A stretch of DNA of 64,000 nt from Streptomyces sp. NBC_01465 (GTDB taxonomy: Bacteria > Actinomycetota > Actinomycetes > Streptomycetales > Streptomycetaceae), in NCBI RefSeq assembly GCF_036227325.1, contig NZ_CP109467.1:5332001-5396000 (forward strand), given 5' to 3'. A program made the translations under genes and the position numbers. Positions 41,395 through 50,087 of the stretch are shown here, one piece after another. Below the pieces are notes generated by a model. That model saw only the letters and a program-made list of their open reading frames with translations. It had not been told where the DNA came from and searched no databases. How positions within the stretch are numbered: the first letter of the stretch is position 1; each line of letters begins with the position of its first letter.

Positions 41395-42024
41395 ATGCGA
41401 CCACCTCACGCCCGCCACCTGTCCGTAGCGGCCCTGACCACAGCCCTACTCCTCACAACCCCCACCCTCGCCCACGCAGACGGCCCCACCCCCAGCACGC
41501 CCCCCGGCGGAACCACATCCTCCCCGGCCCCCACGATCAGCCCCACAGCCCCCAACCTCAAGCTGGGCGACGGCGCCACCCTCGCGCCCTCCCGGATCAT
41601 CGACATCAAGTCCGTAGTCGAAGACCTGGGCGGCGAGGAACGCCGCTCCGACACCCCCTCCGACACCACCTTCGCCCTCCAGGCGGAAGTCCTGTTCCCC
41701 AAGAACAGCGCCAAGCTCAACCCCGCCGCCGCTGCCCGCATCAAGGACATCGCCACCGAGATCGGAGCCCAACACGCCACCAACGTCCGCGTGTTCGGCT
41801 TCACCGACGACCTCGGCTCCTACGAACACGGCAAGGTCCTCTCCAAGCAGCGAGCCGACGCCGTCCAGCAGGAACTCACGAAGTCCCTCCCCGGCGCCTC
41901 CTCCATCACCTTCCAGATCCGCGGCTACAGCGAGGACTACCCCATCGCCTCCAACGCAACGGAAGAGGGCCGTAAGAAGAACCGCCGAGTGGAGGTCTCC
42001 TTCCCGCGTACAGCCAGTAACTGA
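41395..42024 (+). CDS. Secreted OmpA-family (C-terminal peptidoglycan-binding) protein
   Basis: 209 residues with signal peptide (ends THAHAD-like, LAHADG), a Pro/Thr linker and an OmpA domain: VLFPKNSAKLNPAAAARI, GFTDDLGSYEHGKVLSKQRADAV, and the NRRVEV finish. OmpA domains bind diaminopimelate in peptidoglycan, so it may tie the pilus to the wall. It is four bases after the lipoprotein gene and last in the operon. Confidence 0.88.
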   Translation: MRPPHARHLSVAALTTALLLTTPTLAHADGPTPSTPPGGTTSSPAPTISPTAPNLKLGDGATLAPSRIIDIKSVVEDLGGEERRSDTPSDTTFALQAEVLFPKNSAKLNPAAAARIKDIATEIGAQHATNVRVFGFTDDLGSYEHGKVLSKQRADAVQQELTKSLPGASSITFQIRGYSEDYPIASNATEEGRKKNRRVEVSFPRTASN

Positions 42025-42031
42025 CGGGCGG

Positions 42032-42595
42032 TCAACGCTTCGTCTCGTACCGGGTCAGGATCACGCCACACGGAAGCGTCCGCGTCTCCACCAAGTTCAG
42101 GTTCACCCAGTTGTCCAGCGCGGTGAAGAACGGCGTGCCGCCGCCCACCAGGACCGGCGCGGTGGCCAGTACGTACTCGTCGATCAGCCCGGCCCGCATG
42201 GCGGCCCCGGCGAACGTCGCGCCGCCGATGTCCATCGGGCCGCCGTCCTCGGCCTTGAGCCGGGTGATCTCGGCGACCGCGTCGCCGGTGACCAGGCGGG
42301 TGTTCCAGTCGACCTTGTCGATCGTCGAGGAGAACACCACCTTCGACATGTCCCGCCAGCGGCGCGCGAACTCCCTCTCCGCCGGGGTGGCGTCGGGCTG
42401 CTGGTCGCCGGTCGGCCAGTAGGAGCTCATCGTCTGCCACAACTTGCGCCCGTACAGCGTCAGTTCGGTCGCCTCCAACTGGTCGGACCAGAACTGGAAC
42501 ATCTCGTCGCTCGGTACGCTCCAGCCGATGTCGTCGCCGGGCGCGGCGATGTAGCCGTCCAGGGACAGGTTCATGCCGTAGATCAGTTTCCGCAT
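42032..42595 (-). CDS. Dihydrofolate reductase-family (RibD C-terminal) protein
   Basis: 187 residues. Begins MRKLIYGMNLSLDGYIA and contains VLVGGGTPFF, both typical of the YyaP/YwjB-like DHFR-fold group of NADPH reductases with unknown substrate. It converges with the OmpA-domain gene seven bases away. Confidence 0.87.
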   Translation of the reverse strand: MRKLIYGMNLSLDGYIAAPGDDIGWSVPSDEMFQFWSDQLEATELTLYGRKLWQTMSSYWPTGDQQPDATPAEREFARRWRDMSKVVFSSTIDKVDWNTRLVTGDAVAEITRLKAEDGGPMDIGGATFAGAAMRAGLIDEYVLATAPVLVGGGTPFFTALDNWVNLNLVETRTLPCGVILTRYETKR

Positions 42596-42652
42596 GGCGC
42601 CGGCCTTCCGTGAGTAGGTCTCATGTGTACGGACCGACGCGGTGCAGGGAAC

Positions 42653-43342
42653 TCATCGGCGATGAGACTCCGCATCACCAAAGGTGACCTGCAGCGAAGA
42701 AACGAGCGCCTCGGTGAGCTGGAACTGCTGCGAGCTGTTGATGACAACTCCCTCCAGCCGGTGCACTCCTCGCACCCCGGAGAGGTCGTTGTCGCGCAGG
42801 TCGCAACCCCGGTAGTACCCGTCGTCGAACTCCGTCTGCCGCAGCGTGCAGCCGTCGAAGACCGCGTGCCGCAGATCGCATCCGGCGAACGTCGCCTCGG
42901 TCAGCACGCACCCGGAGAACACCACGCGGCCGGCGGTCCGCAGCCGGTTGAAGGCGGCGAAGTCGAGCCGGCAGTTCTCGAAGAGGAGATGGTCGGCGGT
43001 CACGTCGTCGAACGTGGCCCCCATGAGCTTGCAGCCCCGGAACACGGAACGCGCGATCTTCCCCTTGCTCCATTCGAGTGTCCCGAGCGAGCAGTCCTCG
43101 AATGCGACGGACTCGGCCCTGACCCCGCTGAAGTACGTACGGGCCGTATGCAGCCCGGTGACGCGGCCCGTGTGCAGATGGGTCCGGTCAAGGCTGAGAT
43201 CCCGCATCTGTGCCTCCGCGCACCGGAACCCCAGGACGGTGCCGCGACCCGTGTCGAGCGACGCGATCTGGGACAGCTCGACGCCGGGCCCGGCCAGTTT
43301 GGGCGGGCTCACACGAGTACGGGGATCCGCTTCGGAGTACAC
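42653..43342 (-). CDS. Pentapeptide-repeat protein
   Basis: 229 residues from GTG 43342. A central run of A(D/N)LxX-type repeats (FSGCVLTEATFAGCDLRHAVFDGCTLRQTEF) forms a right-handed beta-helix. Some members shield DNA gyrase; nothing here shows that role. The ribosome site is weak. Confidence 0.82.
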   Translation of the reverse strand: MYSEADPRTRVSPPKLAGPGVELSQIASLDTGRGTVLGFRCAEAQMRDLSLDRTHLHTGRVTGLHTARTYFSGVRAESVAFEDCSLGTLEWSKGKIARSVFRGCKLMGATFDDVTADHLLFENCRLDFAAFNRLRTAGRVVFSGCVLTEATFAGCDLRHAVFDGCTLRQTEFDDGYYRGCDLRDNDLSGVRGVHRLEGVVINSSQQFQLTEALVSSLQVTFGDAESHRR

Positions 43343-43396
43343 AGCCCCATCGTCGTGCGGGGCGGCCCGGCACGCGACGCGGGTGTCAGTGGAGCG

Positions 43397-43765
43397 TCAC
43401 CGGGCCGGGGTCGGCTGGGTGAGGTTCACCGGGTTGCCGTCCGGATCCTTGATGTGCGCGACGCGCTGCCCCCACGGCATGTCGGTGGGGCCGCCGCTGA
43501 CGGAGCCGCCCAGCGCCTCGACCCGGCCGAGTGTCTCGTCGACGTCGTCGACACCGATGCTGAGCAGCATCCGCGGTGCGGCCTCGGTATCCGCGTCCTT
43601 CTTGGCCACGAGCCCGAGGTCGGTGTCGCCGATGCGCAGCCCGAGGTAGAAGGCGGGGCCCTTCTCCGGCCTCCGGAAGATCTCCTCGGCGCCGAACAAC
43701 TTCGTATAGAAGCCGAGTAGCACGTCATGGCGGGCGGTGAGGATCACTGGCTGGATGGTGGACAT
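43397..43765 (-). CDS. VOC-family (glyoxalase/bleomycin resistance-like) protein
   Basis: 122 residues from ATG 43765 with GGAG upstream. One VOC module; DPDGNPVNLTQP closes the second beta-alpha-beta-beta-beta unit. Metal-ligand set is incomplete to my eye, so the enzymatic role is open. A longer in-frame start at 43837 is not supported. Confidence 0.82.
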   Translation of the reverse strand: MSTIQPVILTARHDVLLGFYTKLFGAEEIFRRPEKGPAFYLGLRIGDTDLGLVAKKDADTEAAPRMLLSIGVDDVDETLGRVEALGGSVSGGPTDMPWGQRVAHIKDPDGNPVNLTQPTPAR

Positions 43766-43869
43766 GGCACTCCTGTCGAGAACGGTCCGGTCACTGGGCA
43801 GACCGTTCAACGACCCTGAACTCATCGGCAGCACCACTTCGACGGACGCCCGCTTCGCTACCTTGGGGT

Positions 43870-44460
43870 ATGGAGTACGCGAAGATGCGCGCGATTGCCG
43901 AGGAACTCACGGCGTACGCCGAGCGGCTCGAAGGCAGTTGGTGCATCGAGATCGGACCCTCCGGCCCGGTCCTGGCGATGGAGATCCTCTCCAAGCGGCA
44001 CGCAGGCACGGTCCGCCGTACCCGCGATCAGCTCAACGAGCAGCTTCCCGCCACGCACCCCGGTTACGTCTGCGAGAACGGTCCCGAGATCGAGCACCCC
44101 GAGATCGGCCGGATGCGACGTCCCGACGCTGTGGTGATCCCCGAGGAAGCCCTCGACGAAGAGGGACTGACCGTCGATGCCGCGCAGGTCCTGGCGGCCG
44201 TCGAGATCGTCTCGCCCTCCCACCCGGAGAACGACTACGGCGACAAGCTCGCCGAGTACCCGGCCATGGGCATCGCCCATTACATGATCGTCGACCCTCG
44301 CACCGGCACCATCGAGGTTCATTCCGACCCCGTCAAGGATCGGTATGAGGCCAAGTCCCCGTACATCTTCGGTGACACGGTTCCGTTTGGCCCGTGGACT
44401 GTGGAGACCAGCGCGTTCCGCCGCTACGGAAGCGCAGGGAACGCCGCGTCGTCCGCGTAA
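43870..44460 (+). CDS. Uma2-family (DUF820) putative nuclease
   Basis: 196 residues. PD-(D/E)xK-like elements: RMRRPDAVV (Asp), AAVEIVSPSHPEND (Glu) and DKLAEYPAMGIAHYMIVDP (Lys). Uma2 proteins are abundant in Streptomyces and often stand alone near regulators, as here. Whether it cuts DNA is untested. Confidence 0.85.
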   Translation: MEYAKMRAIAEELTAYAERLEGSWCIEIGPSGPVLAMEILSKRHAGTVRRTRDQLNEQLPATHPGYVCENGPEIEHPEIGRMRRPDAVVIPEEALDEEGLTVDAAQVLAAVEIVSPSHPENDYGDKLAEYPAMGIAHYMIVDPRTGTIEVHSDPVKDRYEAKSPYIFGDTVPFGPWTVETSAFRRYGSAGNAASSA

Positions 44461-44580
44461 CGCCAGAAGAGCATAGCCCGCCTTGCCTGCCATGGTGCCC
44501 AACGGCCCTGTGCCTCCGCCGCTAGGTAGTGCAGCCATGGAACCTCTCCCGGGGATGGGCGGGCGGGGTCCGGTGGTGGG

Positions 44581-44640
44581 CTTCGGGTGGGTGGGGCTGT
44601 TGCGCGGCGTCTCGCGCCTTCGGCGCAAGGAGGCTGGCTA
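44581..44640 (+). repeat. Dispersed repeat copy A
   Basis: About 60 bp, beginning CTTCGGGTGGG and including the stem CGCGCCTTCGGCGC, resembles 63509-63570 closely. Both copies lie next to other small accessory genes. Confidence 0.65.
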
Positions 44641-44920
44641 CAGCGAACAGGTGGGGGGCGCGGGCGGGTTCGCTGGGTGGCGGGTTGTTCGGTGTTGGTG
44701 TTGCGGGATGTACGACGCTGCGCGTCGTAGGTCTCGCCCTGGGGGCGAGTCCGGCTGGCTGCTGCCGCGCGGTGGTTGCGGTTTCGTGGACACCGCGATG
44801 CTCGTGCGGACCGGTAGGGCTGATCGGTTCGGCTGCGGGGCACTTCGGCGGGGAAGTTGGGGTGAGAGCGTCCGGGGTGGAGCTCCGCTCCCCGGGGTGG
44901 GGGCGGGTGTTGCACCACTT

Positions 44921-45430
44921 GCATGGGGCCGCCGGTCTCGGCTCGGCGTCAACGGGCCGCCGGTTGGCGGGTGTTCATGCCCCGCTGGTCGCCGTCCGGT
45001 GGGTGGGTGGGACGGAAGGCCTGTTACCCCGGGTTACTGCCGGAAACGGACAGGCATAGCGGACATATGGGCACGCCTGGTGTCCGCTTCCGGCCGCAAC
45101 CCGGGAATTGGGTGCCCGGCGGGAGGGCGTGCGACCCAAATGTGCGACGGCAGTGGCGATTTGGGTCACGGGGCTCAGGCCATGCCGACCATAGTGGGGC
45201 AAATGGGGTGCGCGGGGGTGGTGTCACCCCTCTCCGGCCACTGCGAGATACGTAGGTCCGGTGGGGCCGGACCTACGTATCTCGCAGTGACGGCCGCATC
45301 GCCCAAAGCGGGCAAATGGTGCCTGGTGGATGTTGTGGCCCCTCCGCCCACCGGGCGGTGACCAGCGGGGCATGAAGTCCAGCCGGGCGGCGGGTGGTTG
45401 ACGCCGAGCCGGGAGCAACAGCCCCATGCC
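44921..45430. repeat. Large imperfect inverted repeat
   Basis: Left arm 44921-45008 and right arm 45347-45430 align as inverted copies with roughly 80% identity. Exact blocks are 44939-44953 against 45397-45411 (15 bp) and 44974-44990 against 45360-45376 (17 bp). The centre is near 45175. Confidence 0.7.
45239..45289. repeat. Perfect 23-bp inverted repeat with 5-base loop
   Basis: Arms 45239-45261 and 45267-45289 are exactly complementary (outer CACTGCGAGATACG, inner TAGGTCCGG) around TGGGG. At moderate G+C it is unlike a normal terminator, and it lies 770 bases from the nearest plus-strand gene end and 540 bases from the next start. Confidence 0.9.
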
Positions 45431-45655
45431 AAGGGCGCGCGAACCAGCCCGCCCGCACCACCTGCGTCCCGGACCGGATCCCGGCCTGGGTGCCGTTGCG
45501 GGCGCAGCCCGCGATGGGACAGGGGATCCCCGCCCGCAGCCCCGGGCCCACCCCCGCCACCCGCCGTTCCGGTCCGGGCCACCCACACCCTAGGTCCCCT
45601 CCCCACTGTGGCCAGGCCTCCCTGCCGACCGATAGCCGCCAACCCCAGCGCCGGA

Positions 45656-45734
45656 AGGGACGGGGTCAAGGGTGAAGCGAAGCGCAATCGGCGCAGCCGA
45701 CGCGACCGAAGGGAGCGCCCTTGACCCCGTCCCT
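45656..45734. repeat. 17-bp perfect inverted repeat with structured interior
   Basis: Arms 45656-45672 and 45718-45734 (AGGGACGGGGTCAAGGG and its complement) enclose 45 bases with a further GGCGCAGCC-type stem. I recall this motif as common between Streptomyces genes, but cannot count copies here. Confidence 0.7.
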
Positions 45735-45832
45735 GGAGGCGCGCACACTCCCGGCGTCGGTTGACAGGGAGACCCACCACACGAAGCCCCCGACCAGGGG
45801 AAACGGGTAGGGGTTTCGGGGCGGGGGAGTGG

Positions 45833-46102
45833 ATGAGTGCGAGCGGCTGGGTGTGGGTGTGGTGGATTGCGGTTCTGTGCGGGTCCGGGGCGCTGACGGT
45901 GCGGTGGTACGTCCTGGGGCGGCGGGCCAGCAAGGCGTACATGATGACGCACGGGGCGGAGTGGGCCCGGATGAACCGGGGCGAGCAGGCGTGGGCGGGT
46001 AAGGAGTCCGGGCGGTACCTGTTCAAGGCGGCCTGTGCGATCTCCATCGGGACCTGCGTCCTGGGGCCCGTCGGCACGGCTCTCATCACCGGCAGCCCGT
46101 AG
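45833..46102 (+). CDS. Small membrane protein, unknown function
   Basis: 89 residues from ATG 45833 with GGGGGAG four bases upstream. Two hydrophobic helices (WVWVWWIAVLCGSGALTV and ACAISIGTCVLGPVGTALI) flank a basic loop. No family is recognised. Confidence 0.65.
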   Translation: MSASGWVWVWWIAVLCGSGALTVRWYVLGRRASKAYMMTHGAEWARMNRGEQAWAGKESGRYLFKAACAISIGTCVLGPVGTALITGSP

Positions 46103-46113
46103 CTTGTACCGCT

Positions 46114-46145
46114 GGTCGCGGCGCCGAGGTGCGCGGGCCGCGACC
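46114..46145. terminator. Bidirectional hairpin
   Basis: Arms GGTCGCGGC / GCCGCGACC between the convergent stops at 46102 and 46166. Confidence 0.5.
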
Positions 46146-46165
46146 CCGGAGGCCTGGGGCGCTGC

Positions 46166-46363
46166 CTACAGCAGGTGGTCCGCCTTGCCGGCCTTGATGT
46201 CGCGGATCAAGTTGCGCAGGGCGTCGCGGCTGTCGGTGAGGTAGCGGTCTTCCTCGCCGAGGATGCTGATGTAGCCGTTGCCTTCGGCGTCCGTGCCGAG
46301 CCGGAAGCAGGAGTTGCCTTCCCCGCAGAAAGCTTCATCCCAGGTGATGTTGTTCTCCGGCAT
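46166..46363 (-). CDS. DUF397-like small protein
   Basis: 65 residues from ATG 46363 with AGGAG seven bases upstream. CGEGNSCFRLGTDAEGNGYISILG is a divergent DUF397 core. It starts 12 bases after the stop of the XRE gene on the same strand, the usual XRE-DUF397 arrangement in which the small protein works with the regulator. Confidence 0.75.
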   Translation of the reverse strand: MPENNITWDEAFCGEGNSCFRLGTDAEGNGYISILGEEDRYLTDSRDALRNLIRDIKAGKADHLL

Positions 46364-46374
46364 CGATAGTCTCC

Positions 46375-47226
46375 TCAGAGTTGGCGAGCGATGGTGCGGA
46401 TGAAGTCGCGCGAGGCCTCGGGGGCCAGCGCAATGTTCTCCATCCAGTCCAGGTGGGCCCGGTACTTCGTCAACTGCATGTCGGCGTGCAGGAATTCCGG
46501 TCCGTGCGACGTATCGATCTGGGCGGTGTCGAGCTGCGACACCGGGCCCTCCGCGTACAGGACTGTCTGCCCGGCTCCAGGGAACGCGCCCGCCTCGAAA
46601 GGGATGACCAGCAAGGTCACATTGCCCTGCTCGGACTTCTTCAGTAGATGCTCCAGTTGGGCCCGCGCGACATCGCGCCCGCCGAACTGCATGCGCAGGG
46701 CGGCCTCGTGGACTATGGCCACGAATCTGGTCGGGTTGTCGCCCTCCAGGACCTGCTGGCGCTCCACGCGGTGAGCGAGCCGCAAGGCGACCTCCCGCTC
46801 GGGCAGCTTCGGAATCACCACGCGGAAGACGGCCAGTGCGTGGTCCGAGGTCTGGAGCAGGCCCGGGACGTGCATGGAGTACGCGGCGCGCATGCGTACG
46901 GCGTAGGCCTCCAGCTCGGCGATATCCAGAAGGCCTTGGGGCAGCGTGCCGCGATATCGCTCCCACCAGCCGCGCGTGCGGGGCTGCACCATTTCGGTCA
47001 GGGCTTCGACGTATCGCTCGTCGGTGCACTCGCAGTTGCAGGCTAGCGTGCGCAGACGGTCGGCGCTGATGGCCCGCACGCCCAGCTCGATGTGGGAGAT
47101 CTTCCCCCGGTCGACGCCCAGGAGTCCGGCCGCGAACTCGGCAGTCATCCCTGCTGACATGCGCATCTTGCGCAGCTCGCTGCCCAGGCGCTTCTGGCGT
47201 TCAGTGGGGGCGGTCCTCGCTGGCAT
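46375..47226 (-). CDS. XRE-family regulator with DUF5753 domain
   Basis: 283 residues from ATG 47226 (AAAGGGAA upstream). HTH_31: RKMRMSAGMTAEFAAGLLGVDRGKISHIELG; then DUF5753 (MHVPGLLQTSDHALAVFR ... QLDTAQIDTSHGPEFLHADMQLTKYRAHLDWME). These BldB/WhiJ-type regulators act with DUF397 partners in development and antibiotic control. Divergent from an ATP-binding protein gene. This intact set is the template for reading the collapsed one at 10571-10923. Confidence 0.9.
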   Translation of the reverse strand: MPARTAPTERQKRLGSELRKMRMSAGMTAEFAAGLLGVDRGKISHIELGVRAISADRLRTLACNCECTDERYVEALTEMVQPRTRGWWERYRGTLPQGLLDIAELEAYAVRMRAAYSMHVPGLLQTSDHALAVFRVVIPKLPEREVALRLAHRVERQQVLEGDNPTRFVAIVHEAALRMQFGGRDVARAQLEHLLKKSEQGNVTLLVIPFEAGAFPGAGQTVLYAEGPVSQLDTAQIDTSHGPEFLHADMQLTKYRAHLDWMENIALAPEASRDFIRTIARQL

Positions 47227-47490
47227 GCCGTTCCCTTTCGTGCGCGGTCCCGTGCAGTCTGCCGCGTACATGTGCGACCGGACCACGATCTGGCGCAAGT
47301 TTCACGACTAAGGGACCTAATTAACCCCCTCATGCTCTACGGTTGGTAACGCATCGACTACGTAAGGCAGTTGGAAGTGCATCACACGGCGCTGCCCGCG
47401 ATCTCCTCCCCTGGGAGGGGTGGCCCGTGTCAGGGAGACAGGCCCACCAACCGCTGCGCGTACCCCCACAACCACCCACCGGGAGTTGCC

Positions 47491-47994
47491 ATGCACGCAA
47501 CCACCACCCTCACCCCCACCTACACCCGCTGTCCGGAACCCCTCCAGCCCGACGGCCACCTCCCCACCCTCGCCTACAGCCTCACCCTCCCCGCCGCACC
47601 CCGCAGCGCGGCCGTCGCGCGCATCGCGACCGCCTCCGCCCTCCGCGCCCACAACCTCACCCCGCTCACGGACCCCGCCGTCCTGGCAACCAGTGAACTC
47701 ACCGCCACCGCAGCGAAGTTCAGCCCGCCGGACGCCGAGATCTACCTCTCCCTCCGCCACCGCGACGACGCGATCCGCGTCATCGTGTACGACGCCCACC
47801 CCCGCCACACCAACCCCCGCCTCGCCGCCGCCTGCGACGCCCGCCGCCGCGCGAGCCTCCGCGTACTGGCCTGCCTCGTCAAAGCGTGCGGCGGCACCTG
47901 GGGCCTGGGTCCCGCCCACGAACCCACCGGAGGCACCCGCACCTGGGCCGTGCTCCCCACCCGTAGTACCACCACGTACACGATCACCCCCTGA
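47491..47994 (+). CDS. ATP-binding (HATPase_c_2, RsbW-like) regulatory protein
   Basis: 167 residues from ATG 47491 after GGGAG. N-box region is weak (VLATSELTATAAKFS); G-box equivalents YDAHPRHTNPR and ACGGTWGLGPA are degenerate, and GGTRTWAVLP ends the fold. Such proteins are anti-sigma/regulatory kinases commonly divergent from XRE-DUF397 pairs. The poor ATP motifs suggest altered or lost nucleotide binding. Confidence 0.75.
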   Translation: MHATTTLTPTYTRCPEPLQPDGHLPTLAYSLTLPAAPRSAAVARIATASALRAHNLTPLTDPAVLATSELTATAAKFSPPDAEIYLSLRHRDDAIRVIVYDAHPRHTNPRLAAACDARRRASLRVLACLVKACGGTWGLGPAHEPTGGTRTWAVLPTRSTTTYTITP

Positions 47995-48082
47995 GCCGCC
48001 CGCAGCAGGGCCGGACCGCAACGACCTGGCGGTACAGCCCGGTTGGCCGGGTGCCCGGCGGGGCGTGCCATGATCTTGCGGC

Positions 48083-48703
48083 ATGGAGATGGCAGAGGTC
48101 CTCGACCGGATAGCGCAGAGATTCGCCGACGAGAAGGCGGGCGACTGGCCGTACCTCGGAGGGCGTCACGCATTCCACCGGGTCAGCGACCTGGTGGTGA
48201 CCGGGGATGTCGGCTTCGCGAAGCCGAGCCCCGGCGAACTCGTACCGCACAAGGACATCCCGGCCGGTCGGCACCCGGTGTACCTGGAAGTGGTCGAGCC
48301 CGATGCCGCTCAGCGCGCGGTCTACGGCATGCCGGCGTCGTGGGTGAACCTTGCCGTCATCCCGCTCGCGACCCCGCAGGCCATCGCTGCAGCGCTCACC
48401 GAGGGTCGGCTGGAGGATGTGTACGGCGACTACCAGCCCCTGGGGCCGGAGGGCGCGATCTGGGACGGGGCCGCTTCGTCGCTCGCGTGGAGTGCCGAGT
48501 TCGCGGCGCAGGCGAGGGCTGAGCTGGTCGAGGGCGCCGAGGCCGGGCGCCTGCCCAACGTCCAGGAGGTTCCCGCTGCTTCGGGCGACGGCGCGATGTG
48601 TATCGCCTTCCAGACGGGCGCCCATGCCGGGTGCGGCCGCGGGACCGCGCTCTACGACCATGAGGGTCGGCTCGTGTGTGTCCTCATGGACAACAGTGAC
48701 TGA
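48083..48703 (+). CDS. Hypothetical protein (DUF4241-like)
   Basis: 206 residues, no signal peptide. Ends in CGRGTALYDHEGRLVCVLMDNSD, which resembles the closing strands of DUF4241 proteins, but I am not certain of the family. ATG 48083 is used; ATG 48089 is close behind. Confidence 0.65.
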   Translation: MEMAEVLDRIAQRFADEKAGDWPYLGGRHAFHRVSDLVVTGDVGFAKPSPGELVPHKDIPAGRHPVYLEVVEPDAAQRAVYGMPASWVNLAVIPLATPQAIAAALTEGRLEDVYGDYQPLGPEGAIWDGAASSLAWSAEFAAQARAELVEGAEAGRLPNVQEVPAASGDGAMCIAFQTGAHAGCGRGTALYDHEGRLVCVLMDNSD

Positions 48704-48890
48704 GTCGCCGGGTCAGGCGGTGGGCCTGAGAGCGTCGCCGCCCTGCGGGATCGTCATGGTCACCGCCGCGCTGGCGACGTGGTTCGTCGGCCGGGAGCAG
48801 CGACGGCGCCAACTCGGCTACCACATGCATCAGTTGTGCGAGGAGAGAGACTGCCCACACCCTGCATGAACGCTTCGACTGCCTGGTTCC

Positions 48891-50000
48891 TCAGTCCGGC
48901 CTGAAGAACGCGAGCAACTTCTGTGCGGCGTCGGGCGACATCAGCAGTTCCTGCATGTCCGCGGACATCCGGGCGGCAGCACCGGCGCGCTCGAACATCT
49001 CGCGTTCGTACGCCTCGACAGCCGCAGGAAAGTCCTCCGGGCATGCGGCCAGCGCGCGTCCGAGCAAGGCCCCGTCGAGCAGCGCCATGTTGGCGCCCTG
49101 CCCCACCGGCGGCATCAGGTGTGCGGCATCGCCGATCAGTGTGACGCCCGGTGTCGACGGCCAGGTCAGGCCGACCGGGAGTGTGGTGAGCGCCCGCGGT
49201 ACCACCGTGTCGTCGCAGGCCGCGATCAGCGCGGTGAATCGTGGGTCCCAGCCGGGGAGCAGGTCGATCAGCCGCGCCCGGGCTGCGGCCGGGTCGTCGA
49301 ACGGAATCCTGCTCGTGGCGAACCAGTCCTCGGCGGTGTTGTAGAAGCTGAGACCGATGCGCACGCGACCGTCGCCGTTGCGCTGGGCCCCCAGGGATAT
49401 CCCATTGCCGAGCACCCAGTAGTTGCCGCGCCCGACCATCGCCGCGAGGTCGGGGTGCGTGCGGTCGATGTCGGGGATGCCGATCTCGACGACGTTCTGG
49501 CCGATGTGCGCAGGGCGGGCGTCGGTGAGCAGCGGGCGGACCCGGGACTGCGCGCCGTCCGCGCCGACCAGCAGGTCGTACGCCGCGCTGCTGCCGTCGG
49601 CGAAGTGCAGCAGGCCCTCGCCGGCGGAGGTGAACGCGTGGCCCCAGCGCACCATGCCGTCGGGGAGGGAATTCAGCAGCAGATCGCGCAGATCGGCGCG
49701 GTCGACCTCGGGTCGGTCGAGCGGGGCGTCGTCGGGGGTGTCCTCCTGGAGCAGCAGGGTGCCGTCCGGCTCCAGGAGGCGCATGTCCTGGCCTTCGCCT
49801 CGGGCAATCGCGTAGAACTCGTCGATCAGACCGGCCTCGCGCAGCGCCCGCTGTCCGGAGTGGATGTCGAGCATCCCGCCCTGCCCGCGCGCATCGCGTG
49901 ACGGTTCGCGCTCGTACACGACGGCATCGATGCCGCCCAGGTGCAGCACGCGGGCAAGGGCCAGGCCGCCCAGGCCGGCTCCGACGATGGCAATGGTCAT
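48891..50000 (-). CDS. FAD-dependent monooxygenase (TetX-like)
   Basis: 369 residues. Rossmann GxGxxG at the very N-terminus (IVGAGLGGLALARVL), DG motif LVGADGAQSRVRP, and GD motif LIGDAAHLMPPVGQGANMALLDG. Fits group A flavin monooxygenases that hydroxylate aromatic or tetracycline-like compounds. Divergent from a TetR regulator with two palindromes in the 87-bp gap, so it is probably substrate-induced. Confidence 0.9.
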   Translation of the reverse strand: MTIAIVGAGLGGLALARVLHLGGIDAVVYEREPSRDARGQGGMLDIHSGQRALREAGLIDEFYAIARGEGQDMRLLEPDGTLLLQEDTPDDAPLDRPEVDRADLRDLLLNSLPDGMVRWGHAFTSAGEGLLHFADGSSAAYDLLVGADGAQSRVRPLLTDARPAHIGQNVVEIGIPDIDRTHPDLAAMVGRGNYWVLGNGISLGAQRNGDGRVRIGLSFYNTAEDWFATSRIPFDDPAAARARLIDLLPGWDPRFTALIAACDDTVVPRALTTLPVGLTWPSTPGVTLIGDAAHLMPPVGQGANMALLDGALLGRALAACPEDFPAAVEAYEREMFERAGAAARMSADMQELLMSPDAAQKLLAFFRPD

Positions 50001-50030
50001 GATTGCCTCTCCCGTTCTCCGACACATCTC

Positions 50031-50062
50031 CGATACGCCGTATTGGTCGATACACTGTATCG
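50031..50062. promoter_or_regulatory. Two tandem TetR-type operator palindromes
   Basis: 50048-50062 is perfect (CGATACA-C-TGTATCG). 50031-50045 is a related site (12 of 15 bases symmetric) 17 bp away centre to centre, between the divergent starts of the monooxygenase and tetR. Confidence 0.7.
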
Positions 50063-50087
50063 CCTGATGCGATGTACTGTCAGCGGC

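Larger units (their letters stand above)
44461..45832. other. 1.4-kb non-coding, repeat-rich region
   Basis: No convincing gene on either strand: open frames here are short, lack ribosome sites and overlap each other. The stretch contains a dispersed repeat (44581-44640), a large imperfect inverted repeat (44921-45008 with 45347-45430), a 51-bp perfect hairpin (45239-45289) and a 17-bp inverted pair (45656-45734). See separate entries. Confidence 0.75.

Noticed and set aside
44461..45832. CRISPR-like array or tRNA cluster in the repeat-rich gap
   Set aside because: Repeats are inverted and irregular, without regular spacers; no cloverleaf or CCA-proximal T-arm sequence seen.
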